A stretch of DNA of 64,000 bases from an uncultured Duncaniella sp. GTDB lineage: Bacteria > Bacteroidota > Bacteroidia > Bacteroidales > Muribaculaceae. The position numbers and the translations under genes were made by a program. Location: positions 186,001 to 250,000 of the forward strand of contig CAJTQR010000003.1 of NCBI GenBank assembly GCA_910578515.1, given 5' to 3'. Shown here in pieces: positions 32,960-41,046 of this stretch; positions within the stretch are counted from its first letter, which is position 1; each line of letters starts with the position of its first letter. The notes under the pieces were generated by a model that saw only the letters and a list, made by a program, of their open reading frames with translations, was not told where the DNA came from and ran no database searches.

Positions 32960-34965
32960 GGACGAGAGGGTCGGGGGGTGAGATTTTCCTTTTCGGCAGG
33001 GCGGCGCTTGGCGAGGTCGTCGGCAAGAGTGCGGAGGTTTATGGAGCCTCCCTTTACGGCTGAGCGGAGCAGGCGTTTGTTGGAGCTCTCACTGTAGGAG
33101 CCTTTGGCGCGCCACACGAGGTCGGCTATTTGTATGGCTTTCTCATTTGTGCATCGTCCGGCTACAGCGAAGTAGGAATTGTTGACAAGCCGGTCGATGT
33201 CGCCGGCGTTGATAGCGTCGATTAGTTCGGTGCCCATGGGAGAGTGGAGTGAGGCGGTGTCCCAGACGGGGTTGGAGTTGAGATAGTCAATGTCGGTCTG
33301 CTCCTCGGGGGTGGCGGGAGTGGGAGCCGGAGTGGCGGCATCGGTCTGGGCTATGGAGTCGGCGGGGGTGCCGGTAGCAGCAGTGTCGGCCGGGCCGGCG
33401 GGGGTGTTGTTGATGTATACGAGCGCTCCGCCGATGGCTGCAAGGAGGATGGCGGTGGCTATCCATAGCCATGTGCGGCGATACCATGGCGCGGGGGCGA
33501 GGATGGTGTCGGCGGGGTCGTCGGAATCGGTGTCGGTGTCAACGCCGGTGGGAGTGGCTGCCGAGGGGGCGGTCATGTCGGGGCGCGGGGTTGAGACTGA
33601 GGGGTCGGGAGTAGCTTTCTCAAACACCGGGGCGCGATGTGGAGTGGCGGGAGTGGCGGCAGTGTCGGGGTCGTGGACGGGTGAGGTCTCGAAGTTGGGC
33701 GCCACGGGGCGTGAGGTGATGCGCACATCCACATTGTAGACCTCGCTGCCATCCTGAGTGACAAGACGGTGGGCGCGGAAGCCGTGGAAGTTGCCGGAGT
33801 GGAGACGGTTGTACTCGGGGGTGTTCTTCTCGATGGATATGTGTTCCTCAAACACGCGGTCGTCGCCGAAGTCGAGGCGCAGGGTGATGCCTTGCTCCAC
33901 GGGGCTGAGGGTGAGGTCGAGATGGTCGGTGGTGAGGATTTCCTCGGTGGGTTTCTTGAGTTTCAGGGGGTGATAGTTGTTGGAGGCGACCTGAATCTCA
34001 ATCTGCTCGCCGGGGGTGAGGTCGCGCTCGGTGAATTCGATGTATGGCACCATGGTGTTGATGGCGCGGCCGTTGACCGAGACGGTGAAGCCGTTGATAT
34101 CGGTGCCTTTCGCCGAGAGGACCTTGAGACCTACCTTGCGGATGAAGCGTATGCCGGTCTGGGCGGCAGTGCGCACCTGTAGTGTGGAGCCATCGTTCTT
34201 GACGTAGGCGGAGGGAGTGCCCGCCACTACTGTCTCGGTGTGGCTGTTGAAGCCTTCCTTGGAGTAGGTGATGGTGAGACGGTCGCCATCGTAGATTTGC
34301 GATGCGGAGGCAGTGGCACCTTCGGGACAGACTACGGTGTAGAGCTTGCGCACCTGGGTGGTGATGCGTGGCATCTTGATGCCCGGACGGAGGGAGCTGG
34401 CGGCCGATACGACTATGACGCAGCGGTAGGGGGCATATTCGGGCTGGGCGGGGAAGGAGAAGATGGATTCGAGCTCCTGCACGGAGATGTAGGTGCGGTA
34501 GGCCGCCTCGGCAAGCTCAGTGTCGGGGTCGGGGATATGGTAGGTCCATGACTCGAGGCGCACGGGCTCCACGGGGACGGATGCCTGGTGGAGGGCTGAG
34601 TCGACGGCGTCGTCGGTGAGGAGATTGTCGTCGATGAAGGCGCGTTTGAGATTGTTGAACGTCGTCATCAATTGTCGGCCGGTGAGTGAGCAGCCGTTGT
34701 CGACGAGGATTGATATCATGAGGTAGCCGCGCTCGGGATGGAGTGAGTCGCGGGTGATGAGTGAGAAGTAGTGACCCTTGGAGTCGGCTTGCATGACGTA
34801 GCAGTCGGTGGCGTTGAGGAAGCGCTTTATGGCAGCGCCGGGCTCGACCATGGTGGTGTCCCACTGAGGGTCGGCGGTGGAGTCGGAGGGATAGGAGTAG
34901 AGGGTGCGGGTGGCTCCTTGAAGTTCGCCACGGAGAGCTATGTGGATATATTGGAAATCGGCCAT
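32956..34965 (-). CDS. Large single-span protein of unknown function
   Basis: The 669-residue protein has no family I can name. Residues 1-190 form a first domain beginning MADFQYIHIALRGELQGATRTLYS. Residues about 195-420 look like repeated Ig-like beta domains (RLTITYSKEGFNSHTETV, FTVSVNGRAINTMVPYIEF, LTLSPVEQGITLRL). A Pro/Asp/Thr-rich linker leads to one span at about 495-514 (WLWIATAILLAAIGGALVYI). A second Ala/Pro linker ends in a small helical domain (WDTASLHSPMGTELIDAINAGDIDRL...). There is no signal peptide, so the large N-terminal part is probably cytoplasmic and the C-terminus outside. Its stop overlaps the start of the TPR regulator, so the pair is one operon from the promoter at 35056. 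Confidence 0.75.
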   Translation of the reverse strand: MADFQYIHIALRGELQGATRTLYSYPSDSTADPQWDTTMVEPGAAIKRFLNATDCYVMQADSKGHYFSLITRDSLHPERGYLMISILVDNGCSLTGRQLMTTFNNLKRAFIDDNLLTDDAVDSALHQASVPVEPVRLESWTYHIPDPDTELAEAAYRTYISVQELESIFSFPAQPEYAPYRCVIVVSAASSLRPGIKMPRITTQVRKLYTVVCPEGATASASQIYDGDRLTITYSKEGFNSHTETVVAGTPSAYVKNDGSTLQVRTAAQTGIRFIRKVGLKVLSAKGTDINGFTVSVNGRAINTMVPYIEFTERDLTPGEQIEIQVASNNYHPLKLKKPTEEILTTDHLDLTLSPVEQGITLRLDFGDDRVFEEHISIEKNTPEYNRLHSGNFHGFRAHRLVTQDGSEVYNVDVRITSRPVAPNFETSPVHDPDTAATPATPHRAPVFEKATPDPSVSTPRPDMTAPSAATPTGVDTDTDSDDPADTILAPAPWYRRTWLWIATAILLAAIGGALVYINNTPAGPADTAATGTPADSIAQTDAATPAPTPATPEEQTDIDYLNSNPVWDTASLHSPMGTELIDAINAGDIDRLVNNSYFAVAGRCTNEKAIQIADLVWRAKGSYSESSNKRLLRSAVKGGSINLRTLADDLAKRRPAEKENLTPRPSRP

Positions 34966-35055
34966 TGGAAAATAAAGTGGGTTAAGAGGTGGGTTTGTGA
35001 CAACCTGTCAGCGGTTTGTGTATGAATTTGGAAAACGTCTGACGGTTTCCAATGT

Positions 35056-35087
35056 GCAAAAGTATAAAAAAATCCGGTTAATAGCAA
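35056..35087 (-). promoter_or_regulatory. Promoter of the unknown-protein/TPR-regulator operon
   Basis: On the minus strand TTG (complement of 35085-35087), 20 bases, then TACTTTTGC (complement of 35056-35064). The leader is about 85 bases and contains half of a distant inverted repeat (34998-35010). Confidence 0.75.
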
Positions 35088-35101
35088 TTTATTGCTATAA
35101 G

Positions 35102-35136
35102 CAGTCACCGCCTCCCGGGGTGGGAGGCGGTGACTG
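35102..35136 (-). terminator. Strong hairpin between M28 gene and promoter
   Basis: A perfect 15-bp GC-rich stem (35102-35116 with 35122-35136) with loop GGGGT lies about 55 bases after the M28 gene stop. No clean T run follows on either strand, so it may terminate with help or shield the downstream promoter. Confidence 0.5.
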
Positions 35137-35189
35137 TATGGGGGTTGACAGGTTGTCAGTGTGTCAGTGTGATGGGCAGGACGAGCGGG

Positions 35190-36203
35190 TCACTTCAGGC
35201 AACGTATTTCGTTGTGGAGGGTGTTGAGCACGGTCTGTCCTGCGGCAGTGAGCGATGATTTGTCGATATTGTTGATGTTATCGTCCATGGTGTGCCATGT
35301 GGCGGGGAAGGTGCCGGTGGCATCGCTCTTTGACTCGATGATGTCGATGGTGGGTATGCCGGCTTCGCATAGGAAAATGTGGTCGTCTACCACCGAGCCG
35401 CCGGTCTTGTTGACAAATCGGTCGCCGAACCCTGAGCGGTTGGCTATCGACCATACTTTGTCGACTATGCGCGAGGCGTAGCGGTCAGAGAAGTATTCGC
35501 GGTGGAATTTGGCGTTGAGACCACCCACCATGTCGAGGAGTATACCGTAGCGCGGCAGGGAGTCGGAGGCATAGGGCATGTTCTTGACCCAATGCTGTGT
35601 GCCGAGACACCATGAGTCGTCGTGGGTGGAGAATCCGGATGCTTGTCCGTAGTCCTCGGCATCGACAAAGAGGAGGTCAACACCGACATTTGGCTTCTTG
35701 GCGTTGAGCTGGCGGGCTATCTCGAGGAGCACGGCCACTCCGCTGGCACCGTCGTTGGCGCCGGGGATGGGCTTGACACGGTTTTCCTCCATCTCATCGC
35801 TGTCGGCCCACGGGCGGGTGTCGTAGTGGGCAACGAGTAGAATGCGGTCTTTTGTATCGGGATTGTACGATGCCATAATGTTGGCAATCGGGAGCTTTTT
35901 GTCAGTGAAAGTGGTCACTTCACCCTCCTGGACCTTGATGTCAGTGGCACCATGGCGCTCAAGAGTGGATATGATGAAGTCGCGGCAAAGACGGTTGCCT
36001 TCGCTGCCTGTCACCCTCGGGCCGAGGGCAAGCTGCTTCTTGACATAGGCGTAGGCCGTGTCACCATTGAAGTTAACAACCGGGGTGATGGTATTAGCTT
36101 CATCCTTATCTGTGTCGGTATTGCTTGAGGAAGACTGCTTGCAGCTCCAAGATAGCAACCCGGCGGCAAGCAGAAAAATGCCTGCAACGCATCTGTATTT
36201 CAT
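35190..36203 (-). CDS. M28 family zinc peptidase / glutaminyl-cyclase-like lipoprotein
   Basis: The 337-residue lipoprotein starts at ATG 36203; the GTG 12 bases upstream is less likely. The lipobox is LSWSC, followed by a Ser/Asp-rich spacer. The M28 fold shows the metal-ligand series VAHYDTRPWAD, PGANDGASG, VDAEDYG, LLDMVGG and WHTMDDN. The combination AHYDTRPWAD...DAEDYG...SWCLGTQHW is typical of Bacteroidetes glutaminyl cyclases, which turn N-terminal Gln of exported proteins into pyroglutamate. It could equally be an aminopeptidase, because the two share the fold. A -7 box lies at 36235. Confidence 0.88.
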   Translation of the reverse strand: MKYRCVAGIFLLAAGLLSWSCKQSSSSNTDTDKDEANTITPVVNFNGDTAYAYVKKQLALGPRVTGSEGNRLCRDFIISTLERHGATDIKVQEGEVTTFTDKKLPIANIMASYNPDTKDRILLVAHYDTRPWADSDEMEENRVKPIPGANDGASGVAVLLEIARQLNAKKPNVGVDLLFVDAEDYGQASGFSTHDDSWCLGTQHWVKNMPYASDSLPRYGILLDMVGGLNAKFHREYFSDRYASRIVDKVWSIANRSGFGDRFVNKTGGSVVDDHIFLCEAGIPTIDIIESKSDATGTFPATWHTMDDNINNIDKSSLTAAGQTVLNTLHNEIRCLK

Positions 36204-36234
36204 AAGAATAGCCACTTAACTGTGTTATACGCCA

Positions 36235-36242
36235 CAAAGTTA
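36235..36242 (-). promoter_or_regulatory. -7 box for the M28 gene
   Basis: TAACTTTG on the minus strand, 31 bases before ATG 36203. The -33 region is not consensus. Confidence 0.6.
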
Positions 36243-36343
36243 CAAATTTGTTACAACTTATATGCAGAATTGTTACAGAAAAGTCAATGGGTTAACCATT
36301 ATTAACAGTTAAGAAGATTTAACAAATCAATGTGGCATTTCGA

Positions 36344-36374
36344 TTGTATATATGTATAAAATAATTACCTTTGC
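36344..36374 (+). promoter_or_regulatory. Promoter of the DUF2795 gene
   Basis: TTG (36344-36346), 19 bases, then TACCTTTGC (36366-36374). It is 40 bases before ATG 36414. Confidence 0.75.
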
Positions 36375-36413
36375 GCGAAATTTTAAAAAGCAACACTAAA
36401 AACTTAATATATC

Positions 36414-36635
36414 ATGTATTGGACATTGGAATTGGCGTCAAAACTTGAGGATGCTCCCTGGCCCGCCACCAAGGATGAGCTGGTAGATTACGCAATGCGC
36501 TCCGGAGCCCCTATGGAAGTGATAGAGAATCTCCAGGAAATGGAGGACGAAGGTGAAACCTACGAATGTATCGAGGATATCTGGCCCGACTATCCCTCCA
36601 AAGAAGACTTCTTCTTCAATGAAGAGGAATACTAA
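36414..36635 (+). CDS. DUF2795 family small acidic protein
   Basis: The 73-residue cytoplasmic protein carries the DUF2795 helical domain: APWPATKDELVDYAMRSGAPMEVIENLQEM, followed by a strongly acidic tail (CIEDIWPDYPSKEDFFFNEEEY). Very similar proteins of the same length are widespread in Bacteroidales, so it is likely a conserved housekeeping gene of unknown role. It has a full promoter and one of the strongest terminators in the window, which predicts high monocistronic expression. Confidence 0.92.
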   Translation: MYWTLELASKLEDAPWPATKDELVDYAMRSGAPMEVIENLQEMEDEGETYECIEDIWPDYPSKEDFFFNEEEY

Positions 36636-36663
36636 AAGCTAAAGAAGCTCACAAATAAAGGAT

Positions 36664-36710
36664 AAACAATCGGACAAACAAACACGCGTTTGTTTGTCCG
36701 ATTGTTTTTT
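36664..36710 (+). terminator. Terminator of the DUF2795 gene
   Basis: A 20-bp perfect stem (36664-36683 with 36688-36707), loop ACGC, and a T run through 36710. Confidence 0.93.
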
Positions 36711-36783
36711 GCATTTTAGCCAAAGAAATACATCGCATATAGGATGATTCTGAACCAAAATGGTTATATTCGCAGTTAAATAG

Positions 36784-36909
36784 ATGAAGCAATACCTTAT
36801 GGCAAACCAAGAATATATTTGGCTGGATGCGGTAAGAAGACACAAGCCTATCACTAAAGATGCCTCGAAACATCTTAAAGAACGAAACCTCATCGAGGGG
36901 TATTGTTAG
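36784..36909 (+). pseudogene. Relic of an AlbA_2/HTH-type regulator C-terminus
   Basis: A 41-codon frame (YIWLDAVRRHKPITKDASKHLKERNLIEG) resembles the C-terminal winged-helix end of Schlafen-like AlbA_2 ATP-binding proteins, in which a helix ends ...LK..NLIEG. The usual continuation after that glycine is lost. It points away from the intact AlbA_2 gene next door. Low confidence, because the fragment is short. Confidence 0.35.
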
Positions 36910-36985
36910 TCGTGGGCTTGGACATGGGCTGATATTACCAAGAAAGTGTATGCCGGCATTCTCCATAGGTCAGGTTATTTTTATA

Positions 36986-38512
36986 TCATATAACTTCCCA
37001 ATTACCTGATTTTTCAGAGCCAATCCGTTTGACTTTACCTTCTGATTTCAACTGCTCAATTACGCGAAACATCGTTGTTTTAGATTTGCCAAACATTTTA
37101 GAAAGTTGCTTTACACTGATTCGTTTGTTTAATCTCATCTGCTCCAAAACTAATTCTGATATGTCACCGGAATGTTCCACATTGTTCCGTTCATCGTTCC
37201 AATCGTTCCAATCATCGTTCCGCATCGTTCCAATCGTTCCGCTGTTGTAGCCTGTTCCAGTCTCATTGACTACGATGGTTGATTTATTATTGAGGAGATT
37301 ACCACTGCTTTCTATGGCATCTGCGTTAGCCACAACTACTTTGAAGGTGGTATAGTCGCCTAAAAGAAATTTGGCGGGACTACTCTGATTTTCTTCCAAT
37401 AGACTTGAAACGGTATTGACACCACTACCGAATCTATTTACGTAACCAAGATTAGCCATAATTTCTGCTATATTCGGATTACGATAGTCTGTTTCGTTGG
37501 GAAAGTTTTCGATATTCACTTTTCCATATAGATTCCCCGGATTATCTATCTCAATCCGATTGCTATATTCGTAAAATTTGATAGGAGAGTTATTTCCATT
37601 ATATGCGCGGTGCATCACAGCATTCATTGCCAGTTCTCGGATTGCTTCCCACGGATAGTTAATGCGTGGTTCTTCTCGAAGGACACTTACAAACTCAGGG
37701 CGTTTGTTTTCAATAGAATACTTGATGAAGTATTCTAATTCTTTAAGCATTGAGACGAGATTTCCGGTAAATTTATTCTCTTTGATAACCTTAGTAGCCC
37801 TTGTCGTTCCGGCAAACTTTACATACTGAATATATGCTCCCGGGATAAAATACTGTGGGTTGTGAGCCAGCAATAATATTCCAGCGTAAGTTGGACAGTT
37901 ATATCTTGTGTCAAAAAGGCGCAATGATGCCATTTGTTGAATGATAGTCCGATGGTCTTTTGATAGAGCTTTAGCCGAAACAGCTTTGGGTAGATATTCA
38001 GTCTTAAACAGTTCGATATCCAAATCATCTATCGTAGCCTCACGACACGGACGACCGTCAAAGGATGAACTATGCGCTTGCCCTTTTTCCGTAAGTATTC
38101 GCTCTTCTTCAGTATTTGCCTCTGCCTTACGCGCTCCAATCCTAATCCAGATTGTACCCTTATATCGAACCGGAGTATCTTCACTTGGCTGCACCTCAAT
38201 AATTGCAACCTCTCCGTCTTCAAAGACTTCCTTATACACCATCATTGCCGGTGGAGGGAGAATATTTCCAGTGTTTCTTAATCCGGCGTACTCTCGTAAA
38301 TCTCTATCTGAAAACTTCATCCCATCAAGAGTCCCATCATCATTAGCTCCTACTATGAAATATCCCGGTTTCTTTGTATCTCTTATGTCATTTGCAAACG
38401 AGCATATCGCCTCTGATATTTTCGTCGTATTGTCAGTGGATATAGTGCGTTCAACTCGCTCGTTCTCTATGTCATTAAGCAATGACCTTATTTCATTTTT
38501 TGTCAGGGGCAT
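36986..38512 (-). CDS. AlbA_2 domain putative transcriptional regulator (Schlafen-like)
   Basis: The 508-residue protein has an N-terminal AlbA_2 domain (about 1-130; NERVERTIS, YFIVGANDDGTLDGM, PVRYKGTIWIRIGAR). A central helical region and an ATPase-like C-terminal domain (ELAMNAVMHRAYNG...IDNPGNLYG...NPNIAEIMANLGYVNRFGSGV) follow, and a winged helix closes it (LNKRISVKQLSKMFGKSKTTMFRVIEQLKSEGKVKRIG). This matches predicted regulators of COG2865. Between the last two domains is a linker encoded by GTTCC-containing short repeats. It is AT-rich relative to core genes and borders two gene relics, so it lies in an accessory spot. A role in defence or regulation is possible but not shown. Confidence 0.88.
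   Translation of the reverse strand: MPLTKNEIRSLLNDIENERVERTISTDNTTKISEAICSFANDIRDTKKPGYFIVGANDDGTLDGMKFSDRDLREYAGLRNTGNILPPPAMMVYKEVFEDGEVAIIEVQPSEDTPVRYKGTIWIRIGARKAEANTEEERILTEKGQAHSSSFDGRPCREATIDDLDIELFKTEYLPKAVSAKALSKDHRTIIQQMASLRLFDTRYNCPTYAGILLLAHNPQYFIPGAYIQYVKFAGTTRATKVIKENKFTGNLVSMLKELEYFIKYSIENKRPEFVSVLREEPRINYPWEAIRELAMNAVMHRAYNGNNSPIKFYEYSNRIEIDNPGNLYGKVNIENFPNETDYRNPNIAEIMANLGYVNRFGSGVNTVSSLLEENQSSPAKFLLGDYTTFKVVVANADAIESSGNLLNNKSTIVVNETGTGYNSGTIGTMRNDDWNDWNDERNNVEHSGDISELVLEQMRLNKRISVKQLSKMFGKSKTTMFRVIEQLKSEGKVKRIGSEKSGNWEVI
37173..37259. repeat. GTTCC short repeats inside the AlbA_2 gene
   Basis: About eight copies of GTTCC, several as a 9-base unit AATCGTTCC, encode an Asn/Asp/Trp-rich linker (MRNDDWNDWNDERNN). 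Confidence 0.8.
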
Positions 38513-38697
38513 TTTAATAAGATATATAGTGCAAAGTTAATAAATAATTAAGAGATAGACTAATTCCGCTCATTAGCAAAAATGAATGAAAGCGGGTGAA
38601 AGATGTGGCAGTCAATCATAAATTGGCTAAGACAATCATCGCTCTCATATTGTTTTTTGTCAAGCAAACACAGGCTTGAGGATTGCTTTGCTTTCGG
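38513..38697. other. Intergenic, nothing recognised
   Basis: AT-rich sequence upstream of the AlbA_2 gene. I see no full promoter, hairpin or conserved frame. The gap continues into a short gene relic at 38698 and ends at ATG 38843. Confidence 0.5.
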
Positions 38698-38826
38698 ATG
38701 TATTCCAGTACTTATGTCGGTGCGTTATTGATGGATTTTGGCAAGGAACTGTTCGCTTTCTTGAGGATGGATGTGATGACGGGAGCCGAACATTATCGTA
38801 TGCGGTATGTTGGAATAAGTAGATAA
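38698..38826 (+). pseudogene. Relic of a glycosidase-like gene (possible GH78 fragment)
   Basis: A 42-codon frame contains LLMDFGKELFAFLRMDV, which resembles the DFGxExxGxL strand of alpha-L-rhamnosidases and their relatives. The frame stops on both sides of about 45 codons. It is too short for a firm call. It may be an old fragment left by deletion beside the DJ-1-like gene. Confidence 0.3.
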
Positions 38827-38842
38827 TTTATTTTAATAACAT

Positions 38843-39475
38843 ATGTATAATTCAATTATAAAAAGTGCTGTCGCAGCACTTTCAATAATTTTTGGAACTA
38901 TGAGCATGACAGCTAAAACTTCGTATATTCTTCTCGCTCCGGGTGTAGAGGAGGTTGAAGCCACGGCTACGGTAGATGCTTTGCGCAGAGCTTCTATAGA
39001 TGTGGTGACTGTGGCTGTCGGAGAAAATCTTCAGGTAAAGGGCGCCACCGGACAGATTCTTGTGGCAGACTCAATTATATCGCAGGTCAACACATCGGAT
39101 GCCGACTGGCTTATCATCCCCGGTGGAGACCCCGGTGCACAGAATCTGGCAGCCAACAGCGATGTCAGGAATATGATAATTGAGCATGCCGGAAAGAACG
39201 GTCGAATAGCCTCGATATGCGCCGGTCCGGCAGTGGTGCTCGCACCGCTTGGTGTACTCAAAGGTAAGAAAGCTACCTGCTATCCAGGTCTCGGTGATGC
39301 CATCAATGCCAACGGTGGAGAGTACGTAAAGCAAACCGTTGTGGTTGAACCGAACCTTATCACCTCGGAAGGACCTGGTACAACACTCCCCTTTGCCATA
39401 GAGATAATCCGCGTTACGAAGGGGCAGAATGTGGCTGATACAGTTGCATCGGGAATGCTTGTTGGGAGCAACTGA
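38843..39475 (+). CDS. DJ-1/PfpI family protein with N-terminal export signal
   Basis: The 210-residue protein has the DJ-1/YajL fold: YILLAPGVEEVEATATVDALRRASIDVVTV, IIPGGDPGAQNL, the nucleophile elbow ASICAGPAVVLAPLG with its reactive Cys, and a C-terminal TSEGPGTTLPFAIEII. It differs from usual cytosolic members by a hydrophobic extension of about 24 residues (AVAALSIIFGTMSMTA) that looks like a signal peptide, so it may act in the periplasm. Relatives are chaperones, glyoxalases or deglycases, and the activity here is open. It is monocistronic with a terminator at 39615. Confidence 0.9.
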   Translation: MYNSIIKSAVAALSIIFGTMSMTAKTSYILLAPGVEEVEATATVDALRRASIDVVTVAVGENLQVKGATGQILVADSIISQVNTSDADWLIIPGGDPGAQNLAANSDVRNMIIEHAGKNGRIASICAGPAVVLAPLGVLKGKKATCYPGLGDAINANGGEYVKQTVVVEPNLITSEGPGTTLPFAIEIIRVTKGQNVADTVASGMLVGSN

Positions 39476-39614
39476 TTCTACCGAGCGCAATTGATGTTAA
39501 CAAGTCATGCGGTTTTCGGCACTAAGCATTGTTTGCTTTTATGTAATTTCATGACAGATAACCTCGCTTAAGCGTGATATAAGCCGTTAGGCAACGCTTG
39601 ACACGAAAAATATT
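39476..39614. other. 3' region of the DJ-1-like gene
   Basis: Noncoding sequence between the stop and the terminator. I see no gene. The 140 bases after the terminator, up to 39799, are also without a recognisable feature. Confidence 0.5.
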
Positions 39615-39658
39615 AAAGGGTTGAGTATCGTATAATGCGATTTCTCGACCCTTTTTTC
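39615..39658 (+). terminator. Terminator after the DJ-1-like gene
   Basis: An 11-bp stem with one G-U pair (39615-39625 with 39644-39654) is followed by T through 39657. Confidence 0.8.
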
Positions 39659-39799
39659 TTGGAAAGTCGAAAGGGATTGCCGCCAAGGATTGCCGTAGAC
39701 TCAATAAATAGCGAATTATCATTAAAAATGATTATCGATAGGATTGCTATTTATAAATCTATAGTGGGGATATGGATTCTTGGCAGAATGTCTTCTCTG

Positions 39800-40180
39800 T
39801 TAAATGTCCTCCCACTCGACGTCTGATACTTGCGGTTCGCGAGGAGACGAGGTGCGGGTTGATGACTTGTCGGAAGTGTCTGATGTACGAGCCGAGGTTT
39901 CGTTTATTTCTACGAAGTCGATGTATTCGCCATCTTCGCGGGAGAATATTTTCTTTCTCCTGCGTGAATAGAAACCGCCAAATGGATTATAGGAAGACCC
40001 CTCGGAGTTTTCGCGCGATTGTGAACGGCGGTTGCTCCCTGGAGGTGGTGTTCCGAATGCCTGCCCGAACATGTCATTGATACGCTGTGTGTATTTCTTG
40101 CGGGCATAGGCTATGATGAGCGGCTTGATTAAAAGCCACACAAGATAGATTATGAATATGGTTGCTAATAACGTAAACAT
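39800..40180 (-). CDS. DUF4834 family small membrane protein
   Basis: The 126-residue protein has one N-terminal span (FTLLATIFIIYLVWLLIKPLIIAYA), a basic juxtamembrane helix (RKKYTQRINDMFG) and a Ser/Arg/Gly-rich linker. A short conserved motif (KKIFSREDGEYIDFVEI) and the terminal VSDVEWEDI are characteristic of DUF4834 in Bacteroidales. The function is unknown. It is the last gene of the psd-pssA cluster, 114 bases after pssA on the same strand, and conservation of this order elsewhere would hint at a role in membrane lipid metabolism. Confidence 0.85.
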   Translation of the reverse strand: MFTLLATIFIIYLVWLLIKPLIIAYARKKYTQRINDMFGQAFGTPPPGSNRRSQSRENSEGSSYNPFGGFYSRRRKKIFSREDGEYIDFVEINETSARTSDTSDKSSTRTSSPREPQVSDVEWEDI

Positions 40181-40294
40181 AACAATTACTTAACGTTATT
40201 CCTGGGGATAATGTTACGGATATCAGTAAAAAAGTTTTAGTAGGGTGTGGGATGTGCAGGAAATTCTATGCTGTCTTAGCAGTTCCCTTGCGCA

Positions 40295-41017
40295 TCAAGA
40301 GTGACTTTCCTGCGAGTCGGGGTCGGTCTTTTTGCCAAGGAGGGATATCAGGATATAAAGGATAATTGACCAAGCGAGGGCTGAGATGCCATCGGTTATG
40401 ACCATAAGAATTGATGCTCCGAGCACGAGGTAACGGCGAGCGTTCTGACGGAAGGCGAGTGATGAAAATTTGAGCGAAAACATCTTGATTTCGCTGACCA
40501 TCAGGTAGGAAAAGAGCAATATCAGGATTATCATCACGATATCTCCAGGGTAGGCATGGTCGCGAAGCCACGCGAGAGCGCCAATCCAGAAGATTGCGTT
40601 GGCTGGAATCGGCAGACCAATGAATGAGGTGGTCTGGCGGGTGTCAACGTTGAATTTGGCAAGTCGGAGAGCACCGGCAAGCGCTATGAGTAGTGCGGTC
40701 CACGGGGTCCATACCGGTCCACCCTGCGCCGCCATTGTGTTCATGACGAGGAACGCGGGAGCAAGTCCGAAGCTCACCAGGTCACTGAGCGAGTCGAGCT
40801 CTTTGCCCATAGGAGAGTAGGCGTGGAGTGTACGGGCTGAAAGACCGTCGCAGAAGTCGAAGATGGCTGCCGCGCCGATGAATATGAACGCCCAATGAAT
40901 CATGGGGAGTCCCCACAGATATGAATCGAGATGGAATGCACACACCACAGCCAGACAGCCTGAGAGGAGGTTGAGGCAGGTGATGGTGTTTGGTATGAAT
41001 GATGTGATGGGTTTCAC
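40295..41017 (-). CDS. pssA: CDP-diacylglycerol--serine O-phosphatidyltransferase
   Basis: The enzyme makes phosphatidylserine from CDP-diacylglycerol and serine at the inner membrane. It has 240 residues and about seven spans. The CDP-alcohol phosphotransferase motif is complete: Asp57-Gly58, Ala61-Arg62, Gly71, Asp75 and Asp79 (in FCDGLSARTLHAYSPMGKELDSLSD). It follows psd by 29 bases on the same strand, so the two sequential steps to phosphatidylethanolamine are encoded together. Confidence 0.95.
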   Translation of the reverse strand: MKPITSFIPNTITCLNLLSGCLAVVCAFHLDSYLWGLPMIHWAFIFIGAAAIFDFCDGLSARTLHAYSPMGKELDSLSDLVSFGLAPAFLVMNTMAAQGGPVWTPWTALLIALAGALRLAKFNVDTRQTTSFIGLPIPANAIFWIGALAWLRDHAYPGDIVMIILILLFSYLMVSEIKMFSLKFSSLAFRQNARRYLVLGASILMVITDGISALAWSIILYILISLLGKKTDPDSQESHS

Positions 41018-41046
41018 TTTTGAACGGTGTGTGTTGAGAGGGTTAC

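Noticed and set aside
35102..35136. Small RNA gene at the perfect 15-bp hairpin
   Set aside because: It is a single hairpin between a gene end and the next promoter with no promoter of its own; terminator or insulator is simpler.
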